Source: an uncultured Rhodospirillales bacterium (GTDB lineage: Bacteria > Pseudomonadota > Alphaproteobacteria > Acetobacterales > Acetobacteraceae). Taken from it: 47,542 nucleotides of DNA. Position 1 is the first letter of the stretch. Each line of letters begins with the position of its first letter. The DNA lies in NCBI GenBank assembly GCA_903893975.1, contig CAITOL010000059.1:1-47542 (forward strand), read 5' to 3'. A model generated the notes under the pieces. That model saw only the letters and a list, made by a program, of their open reading frames with translations. It had not been told where the DNA came from and did no database searches. Shown in pieces: positions 17,256-25,739 of the stretch. A program made the position numbers and the translations under genes.

Positions 17256-18658
17256 CACACGCCCCCCTGAAGTGTTCGCGGATCGGTCAACCGTCCGGTC
17301 ACCGCCGTCGCCGCCGCCATGGCCGGGCTCAGCAAATGCGTCCGCGCCCCCTGCCCCTGCCGGCCCATGAAGTTGCGGTTAGAGGTCGAGGCACAGCGCT
17401 GCCCCGCCGCCACCAGATCGCCGTTCATGCCCACGCACATCGAACAGCCCGGCTCGCGCCACTCAAAGCCCGCCTCCAGAAAAATCCGGTCGAGCCCCTC
17501 GGCCTCCGCCTGTGCTTTCACCAGGCCGGAGCCCGGCACCACCATCGCCGAAATCACCGCCTTGCGGCCTTGCGCGATCGCCGCGGCCGCCCGCAGATCC
17601 TCGATGCGGGAATTGGTGCAAGACCCGATAAACACCCGATCCACCGCCACATCGGTCAACCGCGTGCCCGGCGTCAGCCCCATATAGGCCAGCGCCCGCG
17701 TCATCGCCTCCCGCTTGGCCTCGGTCGGCGCCTGCGCCGGGTCCGGCACCACGCCGCCAATCGGCGCCGCATCTTCCGGGCTGGTGCCCCAAGTCACATG
17801 CGGCGCGATCTCTTCGGCGCGCAGGCTCACCTCGGTATCGAACACCGCGCCGTCATCGGTCGGCAGGCTGCGCCAATAGGCCGTCGCCCGGTCCCAATCC
17901 GCCCCTTGCGGCGCAAACGGCCGGCCGGCGAGATAGGCAAAGGTCTTGTCATCCGGTGCCACCATCCCGGCCCGCGCCCCGGCCTCGATCGACATGTTGC
18001 ACACCGTCATCCGACCTTCGATGCTCATCTCCCGGAACACGCTGCCGGCATATTCGATCACATGGCCGGTGCCGCCGGCCGCGCCAATCCGCGCGATAAT
18101 CGCCAGGATCACATCCTTCGGCGTCACCCCCGCCCCCAGCGTGCCGTCCACCGTCACCCGCATCGCCCTCGGCCGGCTTTGCCACAGCGTCTGCGTCGCC
18201 AGCACATGCGACACTTCGGACGAGCCAATGCCGAACGCCAGCGCCCCCAGCGCGCCATGCGTCGCGGTATGGCTATCGCCGCACACCATCAGCAGGCCGG
18301 GCTGCGTCACCCCCTGCTCTGGCCCGACGACATGGATAATCCCCTGCCGCGCATCGCCGAGGTCGAACAGCGTAAAGCCCTGCTCAGCGGCATTGGCGGT
18401 CAGCGCCTCCACCATTTCGCGCCGGAACGGCTCGTCGATCGCCGCCAGGTCATGGCTGGCGGTGGAAACATAATGGTCCGGCGTGCCGAAGGTGCGTTCG
18501 GGGTGGCGCAGTTTCAGCCCCTGTTCGCGCAGCCGCACAAATCCGGCGCGGGACCCGTCATGCACCATATGCCGGGCCACATGCAGCAAGGTCGCGCCAT
18601 CCGGGCGCGTCATCACCGTGTGGCGATCCCAGATTTTGGCAAACAGCGTCCGGCTCAT
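17255..18658 (-). CDS. LeuC-like large subunit of a 3-isopropylmalate dehydratase-type hydro-lyase
   Basis: 467 residues, full LeuC length. The 4Fe-4S cluster ligands are Cys347 (FIGSCTNSR) and Cys405/Cys408 (GCSMCVGMN). The substrate blocks [19 protein letters not shown] (126-144) and [11 protein letters not shown] are intact. Aconitase-family enzymes of this type move water across a double bond. It overlaps both neighbours by four bases or fewer. The CSMCVGMN block has Val where Leu is usual in LeuC, a small hint of divergence. Read with the upstream lyase, the pair recalls 2,3-dimethylmalate dehydratase plus 2,3-dimethylmalate lyase of nicotinate fermentation; leucine synthesis remains possible. 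Confidence 0.9.
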   Translation of the reverse strand: MSRTLFAKIWDRHTVMTRPDGATLLHVARHMVHDGSRAGFVRLREQGLKLRHPERTFGTPDHYVSTASHDLAAIDEPFRREMVEALTANAAEQGFTLFDLGDARQGIIHVVGPEQGVTQPGLLMVCGDSHTATHGALGALAFGIGSSEVSHVLATQTLWQSRPRAMRVTVDGTLGAGVTPKDVILAIIARIGAAGGTGHVIEYAGSVFREMSIEGRMTVCNMSIEAGARAGMVAPDDKTFAYLAGRPFAPQGADWDRATAYWRSLPTDDGAVFDTEVSLRAEEIAPHVTWGTSPEDAAPIGGVVPDPAQAPTEAKREAMTRALAYMGLTPGTRLTDVAVDRVFIGSCTNSRIEDLRAAAAIAQGRKAVISAMVVPGSGLVKAQAEAEGLDRIFLEAGFEWREPGCSMCVGMNGDLVAAGQRCASTSNRNFMGRQGQGARTHLLSPAMAAATAVTGRLTDPRTLQGGV

Positions 18659-19542
18659 TCTGCGGCACTCGCCAATTCGGTGTCACGGAATTTGGTGCGG
18701 ATCACATCCCATTCCGCCGAGCCCATGCGGGCGAACACCTCGCGCACCGTGGCGTCCCCGGGCATCACCGGATGCACTTTATTGGTCTTCAGCGCCGCCA
18801 GCATCTGGTCGCACACGCCCACCACCGCCTGGAACAGCATCCCCGGCACAATCGCCAGCCGGTAGCCCATCGCCTGCGCGTCATCCATCCGGATTTCCGG
18901 CGACTTGCCGCCGCGCACCACATTCAGCAGGCACGGCCCGTGCACCAGTTTCGGCACCGCGGCCATTTCCTCCAGCGTTTGCGGCGCTTCCAGAAACGCC
19001 ATATCCGCCCCCGCCACCAGGGCGGCATTGCTGCGTCGCACCGCCTCGTCAAATCCCAGCGGCGCGCGCGCATCGGTGCGGGCGATGATCAGAAAATCCG
19101 GATCGCGTCGGGCCGATACCGCCGCGCGGATTTTGGCGACGAATTCATCCACCGGCACCAGCACCTTGTCATCCAGATGGCCGCATTTCTTCGGCGCCAC
19201 CTGATCTTCGATATGAATGCCCGCCGTCCCCGCCCGCTCATGCTCCTGCACGGTGCGGTAAACGTTCAGCTCGTTGCCATAGCCCGTATCGGCATCCGCA
19301 ATCACCGGCAGATCCACCGACCGCACAATCCGCGCGGCGTTGTCAACCATCTCGGACATCGTGATCAGCCCGTAATCCGGATAGCCATTGGTCGCCGCCG
19401 TGCCCGCGCCGGTCATGTAAACCGCGGGAAACCCGGCCTGCGCGATCAGGCGGGCGGTGATGCCGTCATAGGCACCTGGGGCAACCAGCATGTCGGGCGC
19501 CGCCAGCAAAGCGCGCAACCGGGCGGTGGATGAAACGGACAT
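18655..19542 (-). CDS. Isocitrate lyase/PEP mutase superfamily lyase
   Basis: 295 residues with a TIM-barrel lyase fold. It opens [12 protein letters not shown], has the metal-binding DADTGYGN block (Asp83, Asp85) and the lyase signature KKCGH (118-122), whose Cys is the catalytic residue of isocitrate-, methylisocitrate- and dimethylmalate-type lyases and is absent from PEP mutases. It should cleave a C-C bond in a 2-hydroxy dicarboxylate to give pyruvate or glyoxylate plus an acid. A GGAGGAG Shine-Dalgarno precedes ATG 19542; codons upstream of it look non-coding. It is the first gene of the operon, and its stop overlaps the LeuC-like start (ATGA). Confidence 0.9.
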   Translation of the reverse strand: MSVSSTARLRALLAAPDMLVAPGAYDGITARLIAQAGFPAVYMTGAGTAATNGYPDYGLITMSEMVDNAARIVRSVDLPVIADADTGYGNELNVYRTVQEHERAGTAGIHIEDQVAPKKCGHLDDKVLVPVDEFVAKIRAAVSARRDPDFLIIARTDARAPLGFDEAVRRSNAALVAGADMAFLEAPQTLEEMAAVPKLVHGPCLLNVVRGGKSPEIRMDDAQAMGYRLAIVPGMLFQAVVGVCDQMLAALKTNKVHPVMPGDATVREVFARMGSAEWDVIRTKFRDTELASAAE

Positions 19543-19619
19543 GGGGCGATCTCCTCCAAGGGAATTTCGCCAAACTCTAGCAGGCAAGCCGATGCCACGA
19601 CCAGATGCGCTGCCGCCGG

Positions 19620-22469
19620 CTATGGCAGCGGCACCACCCACTCGTCCGCTGCCAGCCCCACCGCCGTCACCGGCGCCGGTGGACGAGGCAGATCCAGGTT
19701 CACCGGCCCGAACAAACAGGCTGCGGTCCCCTGCGCACACGCGTCCGTTCGGTAGCTCGGCTCCGGCGCGGATAAAGTCGTCGGCGGCGGCACCGCCGTG
19801 GCGCTGGTCGCCGTGCCAATCATTCCCGCCAGATCCGTGCCACCTTGCCGGCCGACGACAATCAATCCGGCCAAATTGGCGCTGCCGCTGGTGCTGCCGC
19901 CAGGGTTGAACACCACTAGATCCGCCGCCGGCGCGGACAAATTATTCAACACCAGCGTCCCACCCACCGAAGGCAGATTGATCTTCAACGTCGCGATCGT
20001 TCCGTTCAGCGGCAGGACGGAGGTCACGCCGATTTGCTGGAACACCGCTTTGCCGTTGGCATCCGCGACCACCGACAGCGTGCTGCCACCCGACTGGCCG
20101 GCGGCCACCCCGAGGGTAACAATATTGCCCGACCAGACCATGGAGCCGGTGGCGGAAATGGCGAAGAATTCGGTTTGCACCGTGCCCTGAATGGTCAGCG
20201 GTATGGCATTATCCAGCAGCAACACGCTGCCGGTTACGCTGTAATTGCCCAGCACGGCAATCCACGATGCCGTGCCGAAATCCGCCAGATGGATGGCGCT
20301 ACCGGTCAGTGTGCCAACACTGAGAACGCCACCACTGCGAATAATCGTGCCGTTGCTGACCAGCGACAGCGTCCCCGGCACGATCACGTCGCCGGTAATG
20401 CTCATGCCCGGCACCACCGCCGTCCCGGTCGCCGGCAGGGTGGTGATGGCCGCGTTGGCCACCTGCAAAGGCCCGGCAACGGTCAGGAAAGTCTGACTGC
20501 GCAGCGCCAGCGCCCCCACCGACAGCACCAGCCCGTCGATCTCGCCAATCGCATTGGCGGTGCCGGCCAGGGTCACATCGCCCGAATACACATTGCCGCT
20601 GATCGCCGTGCCCGCATTCGGCGCCCGCAACGTGCTCACCAGGCTGCCGATCACCGCCGCCGGATCTTGCTGCACCGCCGTGGTCAGGCCGCGATTGGTC
20701 ACATTCAGCACCAAGCTATTGGCCAGTACCACCGCCCCGCCCAAAATCGCAATCGCCGGCTGGCTGGCCGCCGCGCCAGTCACCACAACCCCGTTCCCCG
20801 CCGCCAGGATCAGTTGCCCCGTCACCGACACGCTGCCGGCCAGCGTCAACCGCGCCGCGTCGGAAAGATACGCGCTCCCCGTCACCAGCGCCCCGCTCGC
20901 GGTCAGCGCCACGCTGTCATTGAGCGCAAACTGGCCACCGCGATCGTCCACGCTGCCCAGCACGCCAATCTGGTTGCCCGACTGCATCAAGACCACCGCC
21001 CCGCCCAACCCAAGGCTGCTCTGCACGGTTCCGGCGAGTATCGCCCCGCCGGTCTGTGCCACCCCGCCAGGGGCGGACAGATCCAACGTTCCGCTGCTGC
21101 CCACATTCACCGGCTGCGCCAGCGTAATCCCGCCGCCGGTGCTCGCCAGCGTCAGCCGATAGCCATTATTGACCAGCGTGACCGGCGCATTGACCGCGAT
21201 GTTACCGCCTGCCGTCATGCTGACCGACTGCGCCGTACCCGGCACGGTGAAATCCAGCGCGCCGGCAATCGTCAGGCTACCGGTGGCGGCGATGGTCACA
21301 TTGCCCACCATCGCCTGCACATCCGCCGACGATAAATACGTCGCCGCACCTTGGCTCACCGGCCCGCCCACCACCACATCGGTCGGGTCCAGCAAAATTC
21401 CGCCGACGCGGCCGGATGGCGCGCCCACATCCACCGCCCCGCCCAGCACCAACCGCGTGCCGGATATCTCAACCGCCCCACCGGCGCCGTTGCCCGCGCC
21501 GCGCGCGGCAATCCGACCGGCTTGGGTGGTGGTGCCGGTAGCGCGCAGCAGCACGTTGCCACCATTACCGTCCACGCTGGCATTGGCGGCAATCCGGCCG
21601 CTTGCCGGTTGCACGATATCGCCACCTGTCGCCGTGATGGCGACCTGCCCGCCCCCCTGGCGCGCTGACACATCCATCCGCCCACCGGCATTGACCAGCG
21701 TTTGCACCAGCCCTTCCACCGCCGATGCCGTTAGCTGCACGGTGCCGCCATGCGCCACAATGGTGCCGGTGTTCGTCACCAACGCCGCGCCGCCGCTCGG
21801 CGCCGCCGTCACCTGCCGGGTGACATCAATCGCCAGCAACCCGTCGCCGTATAAATCCACCGTGTGCGCCGCCGCCCCGGCCAGCACCACCGTGCCCATT
21901 GGCGCACGGATCACCCCGTGATTGGCCACGCTGGGCGCCACCAACGCCGCCAACCCGGTTTGCGCCACGGTCAGCACGCCCCGATTATCCACCCCCGCCC
22001 CGGCCTGCGCCGGCTGGTCGAACACCAACCGCCCGGCTTTGGCATTGGCGTCGGACACACCGGGCGCCGACAACACCAGGCTTTGCGCGTCGATCTTCGC
22101 CCCGTCGGCCACGGTAATGCCGGCCTGATTGGTCAGCACCAATCGCCCGTTAGACCGTATCTGCCCGGCAATCACCGAAGGATCCGGCCCGACCACGCGG
22201 TTCAACGTCACCGCTTGCGGCGTCGGGTCGGTGAACACCACCTGCGCCTGGCTGCCTACCGAAAAGCTGGTCCAGTTCACCGTGGCGCTGGCAGTGGTCT
22301 GCGTCACCTGCAACGCCGCCGGCCCGGTCTGGGTCACATTGGCCTGCCCGGCGATCACCCCGGCCAGCTTCGGCAGCGTTGTTCCCGGCGCCGGGTCCGC
22401 CATCGCCACTCCAGCCATCAGCAACATCGTGCTGGCCAGCAAAATCGTGCGCATCCTGCCCACCTTCAT
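19620..22469 (-). CDS. TpsA-type exoprotein with filamentous-haemagglutinin secretion domain
   Basis: 949 residues. A signal peptide (about 31 residues, ending AGVAMA-DP) is followed by the two-partner-secretion domain: NWTSFSVGSQAQVVF, then NRVVGPDPSVIAGQI and LTNQAGITVADGAKI. The rest is Gly/Ala/Thr/Val-rich repeat sequence that should form a long right-handed beta-helix. The C-terminus changes character, with a Pro-rich stretch and a Cys pair (ACAQGTAACLFG). A Cys pair near the C-terminus is known from the HMW1 adhesin, where it tethers the protein to its transporter. ATG 22469 overlaps the tpsB stop (TGATG), so the two are coupled. The effector role (adhesin, matrix or inhibitor) is not visible. 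At under 1000 residues it is small for the family. Confidence 0.88.
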   Translation of the reverse strand: MKVGRMRTILLASTMLLMAGVAMADPAPGTTLPKLAGVIAGQANVTQTGPAALQVTQTTASATVNWTSFSVGSQAQVVFTDPTPQAVTLNRVVGPDPSVIAGQIRSNGRLVLTNQAGITVADGAKIDAQSLVLSAPGVSDANAKAGRLVFDQPAQAGAGVDNRGVLTVAQTGLAALVAPSVANHGVIRAPMGTVVLAGAAAHTVDLYGDGLLAIDVTRQVTAAPSGGAALVTNTGTIVAHGGTVQLTASAVEGLVQTLVNAGGRMDVSARQGGGQVAITATGGDIVQPASGRIAANASVDGNGGNVLLRATGTTTQAGRIAARGAGNGAGGAVEISGTRLVLGGAVDVGAPSGRVGGILLDPTDVVVGGPVSQGAATYLSSADVQAMVGNVTIAATGSLTIAGALDFTVPGTAQSVSMTAGGNIAVNAPVTLVNNGYRLTLASTGGGITLAQPVNVGSSGTLDLSAPGGVAQTGGAILAGTVQSSLGLGGAVVLMQSGNQIGVLGSVDDRGGQFALNDSVALTASGALVTGSAYLSDAARLTLAGSVSVTGQLILAAGNGVVVTGAAASQPAIAILGGAVVLANSLVLNVTNRGLTTAVQQDPAAVIGSLVSTLRAPNAGTAISGNVYSGDVTLAGTANAIGEIDGLVLSVGALALRSQTFLTVAGPLQVANAAITTLPATGTAVVPGMSITGDVIVPGTLSLVSNGTIIRSGGVLSVGTLTGSAIHLADFGTASWIAVLGNYSVTGSVLLLDNAIPLTIQGTVQTEFFAISATGSMVWSGNIVTLGVAAGQSGGSTLSVVADANGKAVFQQIGVTSVLPLNGTIATLKINLPSVGGTLVLNNLSAPAADLVVFNPGGSTSGSANLAGLIVVGRQGGTDLAGMIGTATSATAVPPPTTLSAPEPSYRTDACAQGTAACLFGPVNLDLPRPPAPVTAVGLAADEWVVPLP

Positions 22470-24214
22470 CAGTACCGCACCATCAAACGCCAAAACAGCC
22501 CCTGAGCCCGCAAGGCGGCCACCGCGCTGGACCGGCCGAGCGGGAAGCGCACCGCCCGATCCACCGCTTCCAGATCGAGTTCATAGCCCGGTGCCAGCGT
22601 CAGCCGCGCCCCCGCCCCGAAGGAGGCCAGGCGATGGTTGGCGTCGCTGGCCTGGTTCTCCCAGGTCTCACCCCAGTCATAAAACCCGTAAACCTGCACC
22701 CCAACCGGCCGCGCCGCGCCGAACAGATCGGGGCTCCAGCCGGTGTTGAACTGCACCTCCGCACTCGCGGCCAGGGCGCTGTCGCCGGTCACCTGCCCGG
22801 CGTAATACCCGCGGTTCAGCCGGTCACCGCCCAGGAAGAACTTCTCCGCCGGCGGCAGCACGCTGCCGGAGATCTGCCCGGCCACGCTGGTCTGCACCGC
22901 CAGCGACGCCCCACCCTCCCAGCGCCACAGGCTCTGCGTGCGGCTCGCCTCCAGGCCGGCTTTGCTGAAATCGCCCCGCTCCCCCGGCCGGCTCGCCAGC
23001 GCATCGCCGTTGCGGGTGGCGCCGAACACCGGCACCCCCTGCGACAGCCGCAGCCCCAACGCGTTTACCCCGCCGCGTGCCTCGCCCAGCCACAGATCAC
23101 TGCCGACATAATCCAGCGCCAGCCGCGCCAGCCGCAGATTGTCACGCCCGATCACCGCCTGGGTTTCGCTCACATGCGATTCCACCAGATCCAGGTTGCC
23201 GCCCAGCACCAGCGATTGCTGCCGGCTGCGGATCAGCGGATAGCTCAGCGCCACCCCCGCCGTGCTCGTCACCCCGTCATAGGCCAAGGCCCGCAACACG
23301 CCAGACGGATCGGTGGTGCCCGACCCTGCCTGGATGCGCAGCTTCAGCCCGTCGCCGCCGAGGAACACCTCGCTCGCCGCCTGGCCGAAAATCTGCGTGC
23401 CATTGACGCTGCGCAGCAACGACACCTCGCTCCGCTCGCCATATTCGCTGAAACTATTGGCCGACAGCACCAGCAAGCCCTGCTCCGGCCCCAGATTCGC
23501 CGCCCCGCGATTGCTCGCCAGCGCCAGCACGTTGAACGGCGTGCGCGCCACCTTCGCCACCAGCACCAGTTCCCCCGGCGCCCCTTCGGAGGGTTGCAGC
23601 ACCCCTTGCAGGCTGATCCCCGGAATATCCTGCGCCAGCAGCAGGCGGCGCTCCAGCACGGCCTGCTTAATCGGCCCGGCCTCGGTCAGCGGGTCGAGAA
23701 ACCGATGGATCTGCGCCGCCACCGGCCCCACATCGCCATCCAGCCGCACCGCGGCGATGCGCGCCTCCACCACGCGGATCACCAGACGATGCGTCACGGG
23801 CACGTAAGCGGGCGCAACCGTGGTCAGCAGATAGCCATCCGCCCGATACCGCTCCAGCAGCGCCTGCGCCGCCGCCGCCATCTGCGCACCGGTTGCCTGG
23901 CCGCGCACGCCGCCGAATAGCGCCGCAAGTTCGGCCGGGGCATAGAGCGTGCCCCCCTCCACCGCGACATCGGCAACCGCGTAGACGGTCTCCGGCTGGG
24001 TTACCCGGATCGGCGGCGTCGTTGGCATCTGGCTCACGGGCGCCACCACCGGGCGACGCGGCGCCAGCACACCCGGCAAAGGCGAGCCCGCCGGCGGAAT
24101 TTGCGCCAGCGCCGCGCTGCCAGCCACAACCCCGATCAGGCCGATCAGCCACGAAACCAGGCGGCCAGGACGTAAACTCAAAATACCCATCGCGTGTTTT
24201 CTATAAAATCTCAT
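22469..24214 (-). CDS. TpsB-type outer-membrane transporter (ShlB/FhaC/HecB family)
   Basis: 581 residues: a signal peptide (ending SAALA-QI), a Pro-rich linker, then a POTRA domain (VYAVADVAVEGGTLYAPAEL to about VVEARIAAVRLDG), a second POTRA-like segment and a 16-strand Omp85-type barrel. The conserved loop-6 motif of the family appears as FFLGGDRLNRGYYAGQ. The protein ends in an aromatic residue (VRY), the usual barrel terminus. It translocates the TpsA partner across the outer membrane. I chose ATG 24214 because AGG lies nine bases upstream; ATG 24190 is an alternative and would shorten the signal peptide. It is divergent from the molybdenum hydroxylase operon. Confidence 0.9.
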   Translation of the reverse strand: MRFYRKHAMGILSLRPGRLVSWLIGLIGVVAGSAALAQIPPAGSPLPGVLAPRRPVVAPVSQMPTTPPIRVTQPETVYAVADVAVEGGTLYAPAELAALFGGVRGQATGAQMAAAAQALLERYRADGYLLTTVAPAYVPVTHRLVIRVVEARIAAVRLDGDVGPVAAQIHRFLDPLTEAGPIKQAVLERRLLLAQDIPGISLQGVLQPSEGAPGELVLVAKVARTPFNVLALASNRGAANLGPEQGLLVLSANSFSEYGERSEVSLLRSVNGTQIFGQAASEVFLGGDGLKLRIQAGSGTTDPSGVLRALAYDGVTSTAGVALSYPLIRSRQQSLVLGGNLDLVESHVSETQAVIGRDNLRLARLALDYVGSDLWLGEARGGVNALGLRLSQGVPVFGATRNGDALASRPGERGDFSKAGLEASRTQSLWRWEGGASLAVQTSVAGQISGSVLPPAEKFFLGGDRLNRGYYAGQVTGDSALAASAEVQFNTGWSPDLFGAARPVGVQVYGFYDWGETWENQASDANHRLASFGAGARLTLAPGYELDLEAVDRAVRFPLGRSSAVAALRAQGLFWRLMVRY

Positions 24215-24386
24215 ATTCGTTAACCTATTGCAGATGCGTCCGCGCATGCAAAGCCTCACCACGCTTCGCACCATCGCCCCTCGACCGCGCCGCCAGGGTA
24301 GACTACCGTTACCCCAAGCCTGTCCTGCCCCGCGTCGCGCGGGCGCAGTCGCGGGCGGTTGCGATGACCCCAATCCGGGAGCGAAC

Positions 24387-25253
24387 ATGTCTGCAATGTC
24401 CTATTCAGCACCGTCCACGATCAGTGAGGCGGTGAGCCTGCTGGCCAATGCCGGCGGGCTGGCGAAAATCATGTCCGGCGGCACCGATCTGCTGGTGCAA
24501 ATGAAATCTGGCCGGGTGAAGCCGGCGATGGTGATCGACACCAAGCGCATCCCCGGCATTATCGGCATTCGCGAAGTTGATGGCGGCTTCGTCATTGGCG
24601 CCGCCACGCCGGGCGCGATGCTCGGCGAACATGCGGGCCTGGTGAAAGCCTGGCCGGGCGTGGTCGAAGGCGCCAACCTGATCGGCTCCACCCAGGTGCA
24701 AGGCCGCGCCTCGCTCGCCGGCAACCTCTGCAACGGCTCCCCCGCTGCCGACTCGGTCCCCGGCCTGATCGCCGCCCGCGCCACCGTACTGATCGCCGGC
24801 CCCGCCGGCACGCGGGAAGCGCCGGTGGAAAGCATCGTCACCGGCCCCGGCCGCACCAGCCTCGCCAAGGGCGAATTCATCGTTGAATTCCGCCTGCCCA
24901 AGCAGGCTCCGCGCACTGGGGACGCTTATCTGCGCTTCATCCCCCGCACGGAGATGGACATTGCCGTCGTCGGCTGCGGCATCTGCGTCACGCTGGATGC
25001 CAACGGCGTCTGCACCGATGCCCGCGTCGCCCTCGGCGCGGTCGCACCGACGCAACTGGTGGTCGATGGCGCGGCAAAGGCGCTGATCGGCAACAAACTC
25101 ACCGATGATGTGCTGGCCAAGCTCGACGCCGAATGCCAGGCCGTGTGCAAGCCGATCAGCGACAAGCGCGGCACCATCGAATTCCGCACCAAGATCGCAG
25201 GTGTGCTGGCCCGCCGGACGGCGGCCATCGCGTTCCAGCGCGCAGGAGCCTGA
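24387..25253 (+). CDS. Molybdenum hydroxylase FAD-binding subunit (CoxM/XdhB family)
   Basis: 288 residues, the usual size. It has the FAD-binding loops IMSGGTDLLVQMKSG (near residue 30) and GSTQVQGRASLAGNLCNGSP (near residue 105), followed by a CO-dehydrogenase-flavoprotein C-terminal domain. It passes electrons from the 2Fe-2S subunit to an acceptor. ATG 24387 follows a GGGAGCGAAC Shine-Dalgarno; upstream codons are not protein-like. It is the first of four co-directional genes (FAD, 2Fe-2S, Mo, MoaD-like) separated by 3, -4 and 15 bases. The substrate is probably a purine, N-heterocycle, aromatic CoA ester or aldehyde, not CO. Confidence 0.9.
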   Translation: MSAMSYSAPSTISEAVSLLANAGGLAKIMSGGTDLLVQMKSGRVKPAMVIDTKRIPGIIGIREVDGGFVIGAATPGAMLGEHAGLVKAWPGVVEGANLIGSTQVQGRASLAGNLCNGSPAADSVPGLIAARATVLIAGPAGTREAPVESIVTGPGRTSLAKGEFIVEFRLPKQAPRTGDAYLRFIPRTEMDIAVVGCGICVTLDANGVCTDARVALGAVAPTQLVVDGAAKALIGNKLTDDVLAKLDAECQAVCKPISDKRGTIEFRTKIAGVLARRTAAIAFQRAGA

Positions 25254-25256
25254 AGC

Positions 25257-25739
25257 ATGAGCAAGATCCACGTCTCCACCACCATCAATGGCGAGCCGAC
25301 TGAATTCCTCGCCGACCCGTCGCTCACCCTGCTCGACGCGTTGCGCGACGATCTCGGCCTGACCGGCACCAAAGAAGGCTGCGGCTCCGGCGATTGCGGC
25401 GCCTGCTCGGTCATGCTCGATGGCCGGCTGGTGTGCTCCTGCCTCGTGCTCGCGGTGGAAACCGAAGGCCGCACCGTCGATACCATCGAAGGTATGGCCA
25501 CTGGCGACACGCTGCACCCGGTACAACGCAAGTTCCTCGAACATGCTGCCTTGCAGTGCGGCTTCTGCACCCCAGGTTTCCTGGTGGCCGCCAAGGCGCT
25601 GCTGGAAAAAAACAATAACCCAACCGAAACTGAAGTCCGCTTCTGGCTGGCCGGCAATCTGTGCCGCTGCACCGGCTACGACAAAATCATCCGCGCCGTG
25701 ATGGACGCCGCGGCCGAAATGCGAGGGGAAAAAGTATGA
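25257..25739 (+). CDS. Molybdenum hydroxylase 2Fe-2S subunit (CoxS/XdhC-type)
   Basis: 160 residues with both iron-sulfur clusters intact. The plant-type cluster is bound by Cys42, Cys47, Cys50 (GCGSGDCGACSV) and Cys62; the helical cluster by Cys101, Cys104 (QCGFCTPGF) and Cys136, Cys138 (NLCRCTGYDKI). It relays electrons from the molybdenum centre to FAD. A GCAGGAGCC Shine-Dalgarno precedes ATG 25257, and the stop overlaps the large subunit start by four bases (ATGA). Confidence 0.95.
   Translation: MSKIHVSTTINGEPTEFLADPSLTLLDALRDDLGLTGTKEGCGSGDCGACSVMLDGRLVCSCLVLAVETEGRTVDTIEGMATGDTLHPVQRKFLEHAALQCGFCTPGFLVAAKALLEKNNNPTETEVRFWLAGNLCRCTGYDKIIRAVMDAAAEMRGEKV

Noticed and set aside
16626-18658. 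Confident naming as leuC and leuD for leucine synthesis
   Set aside because: No leuA or leuB is linked, and an isocitrate-lyase-family gene heads the operon; gene symbols were left blank.
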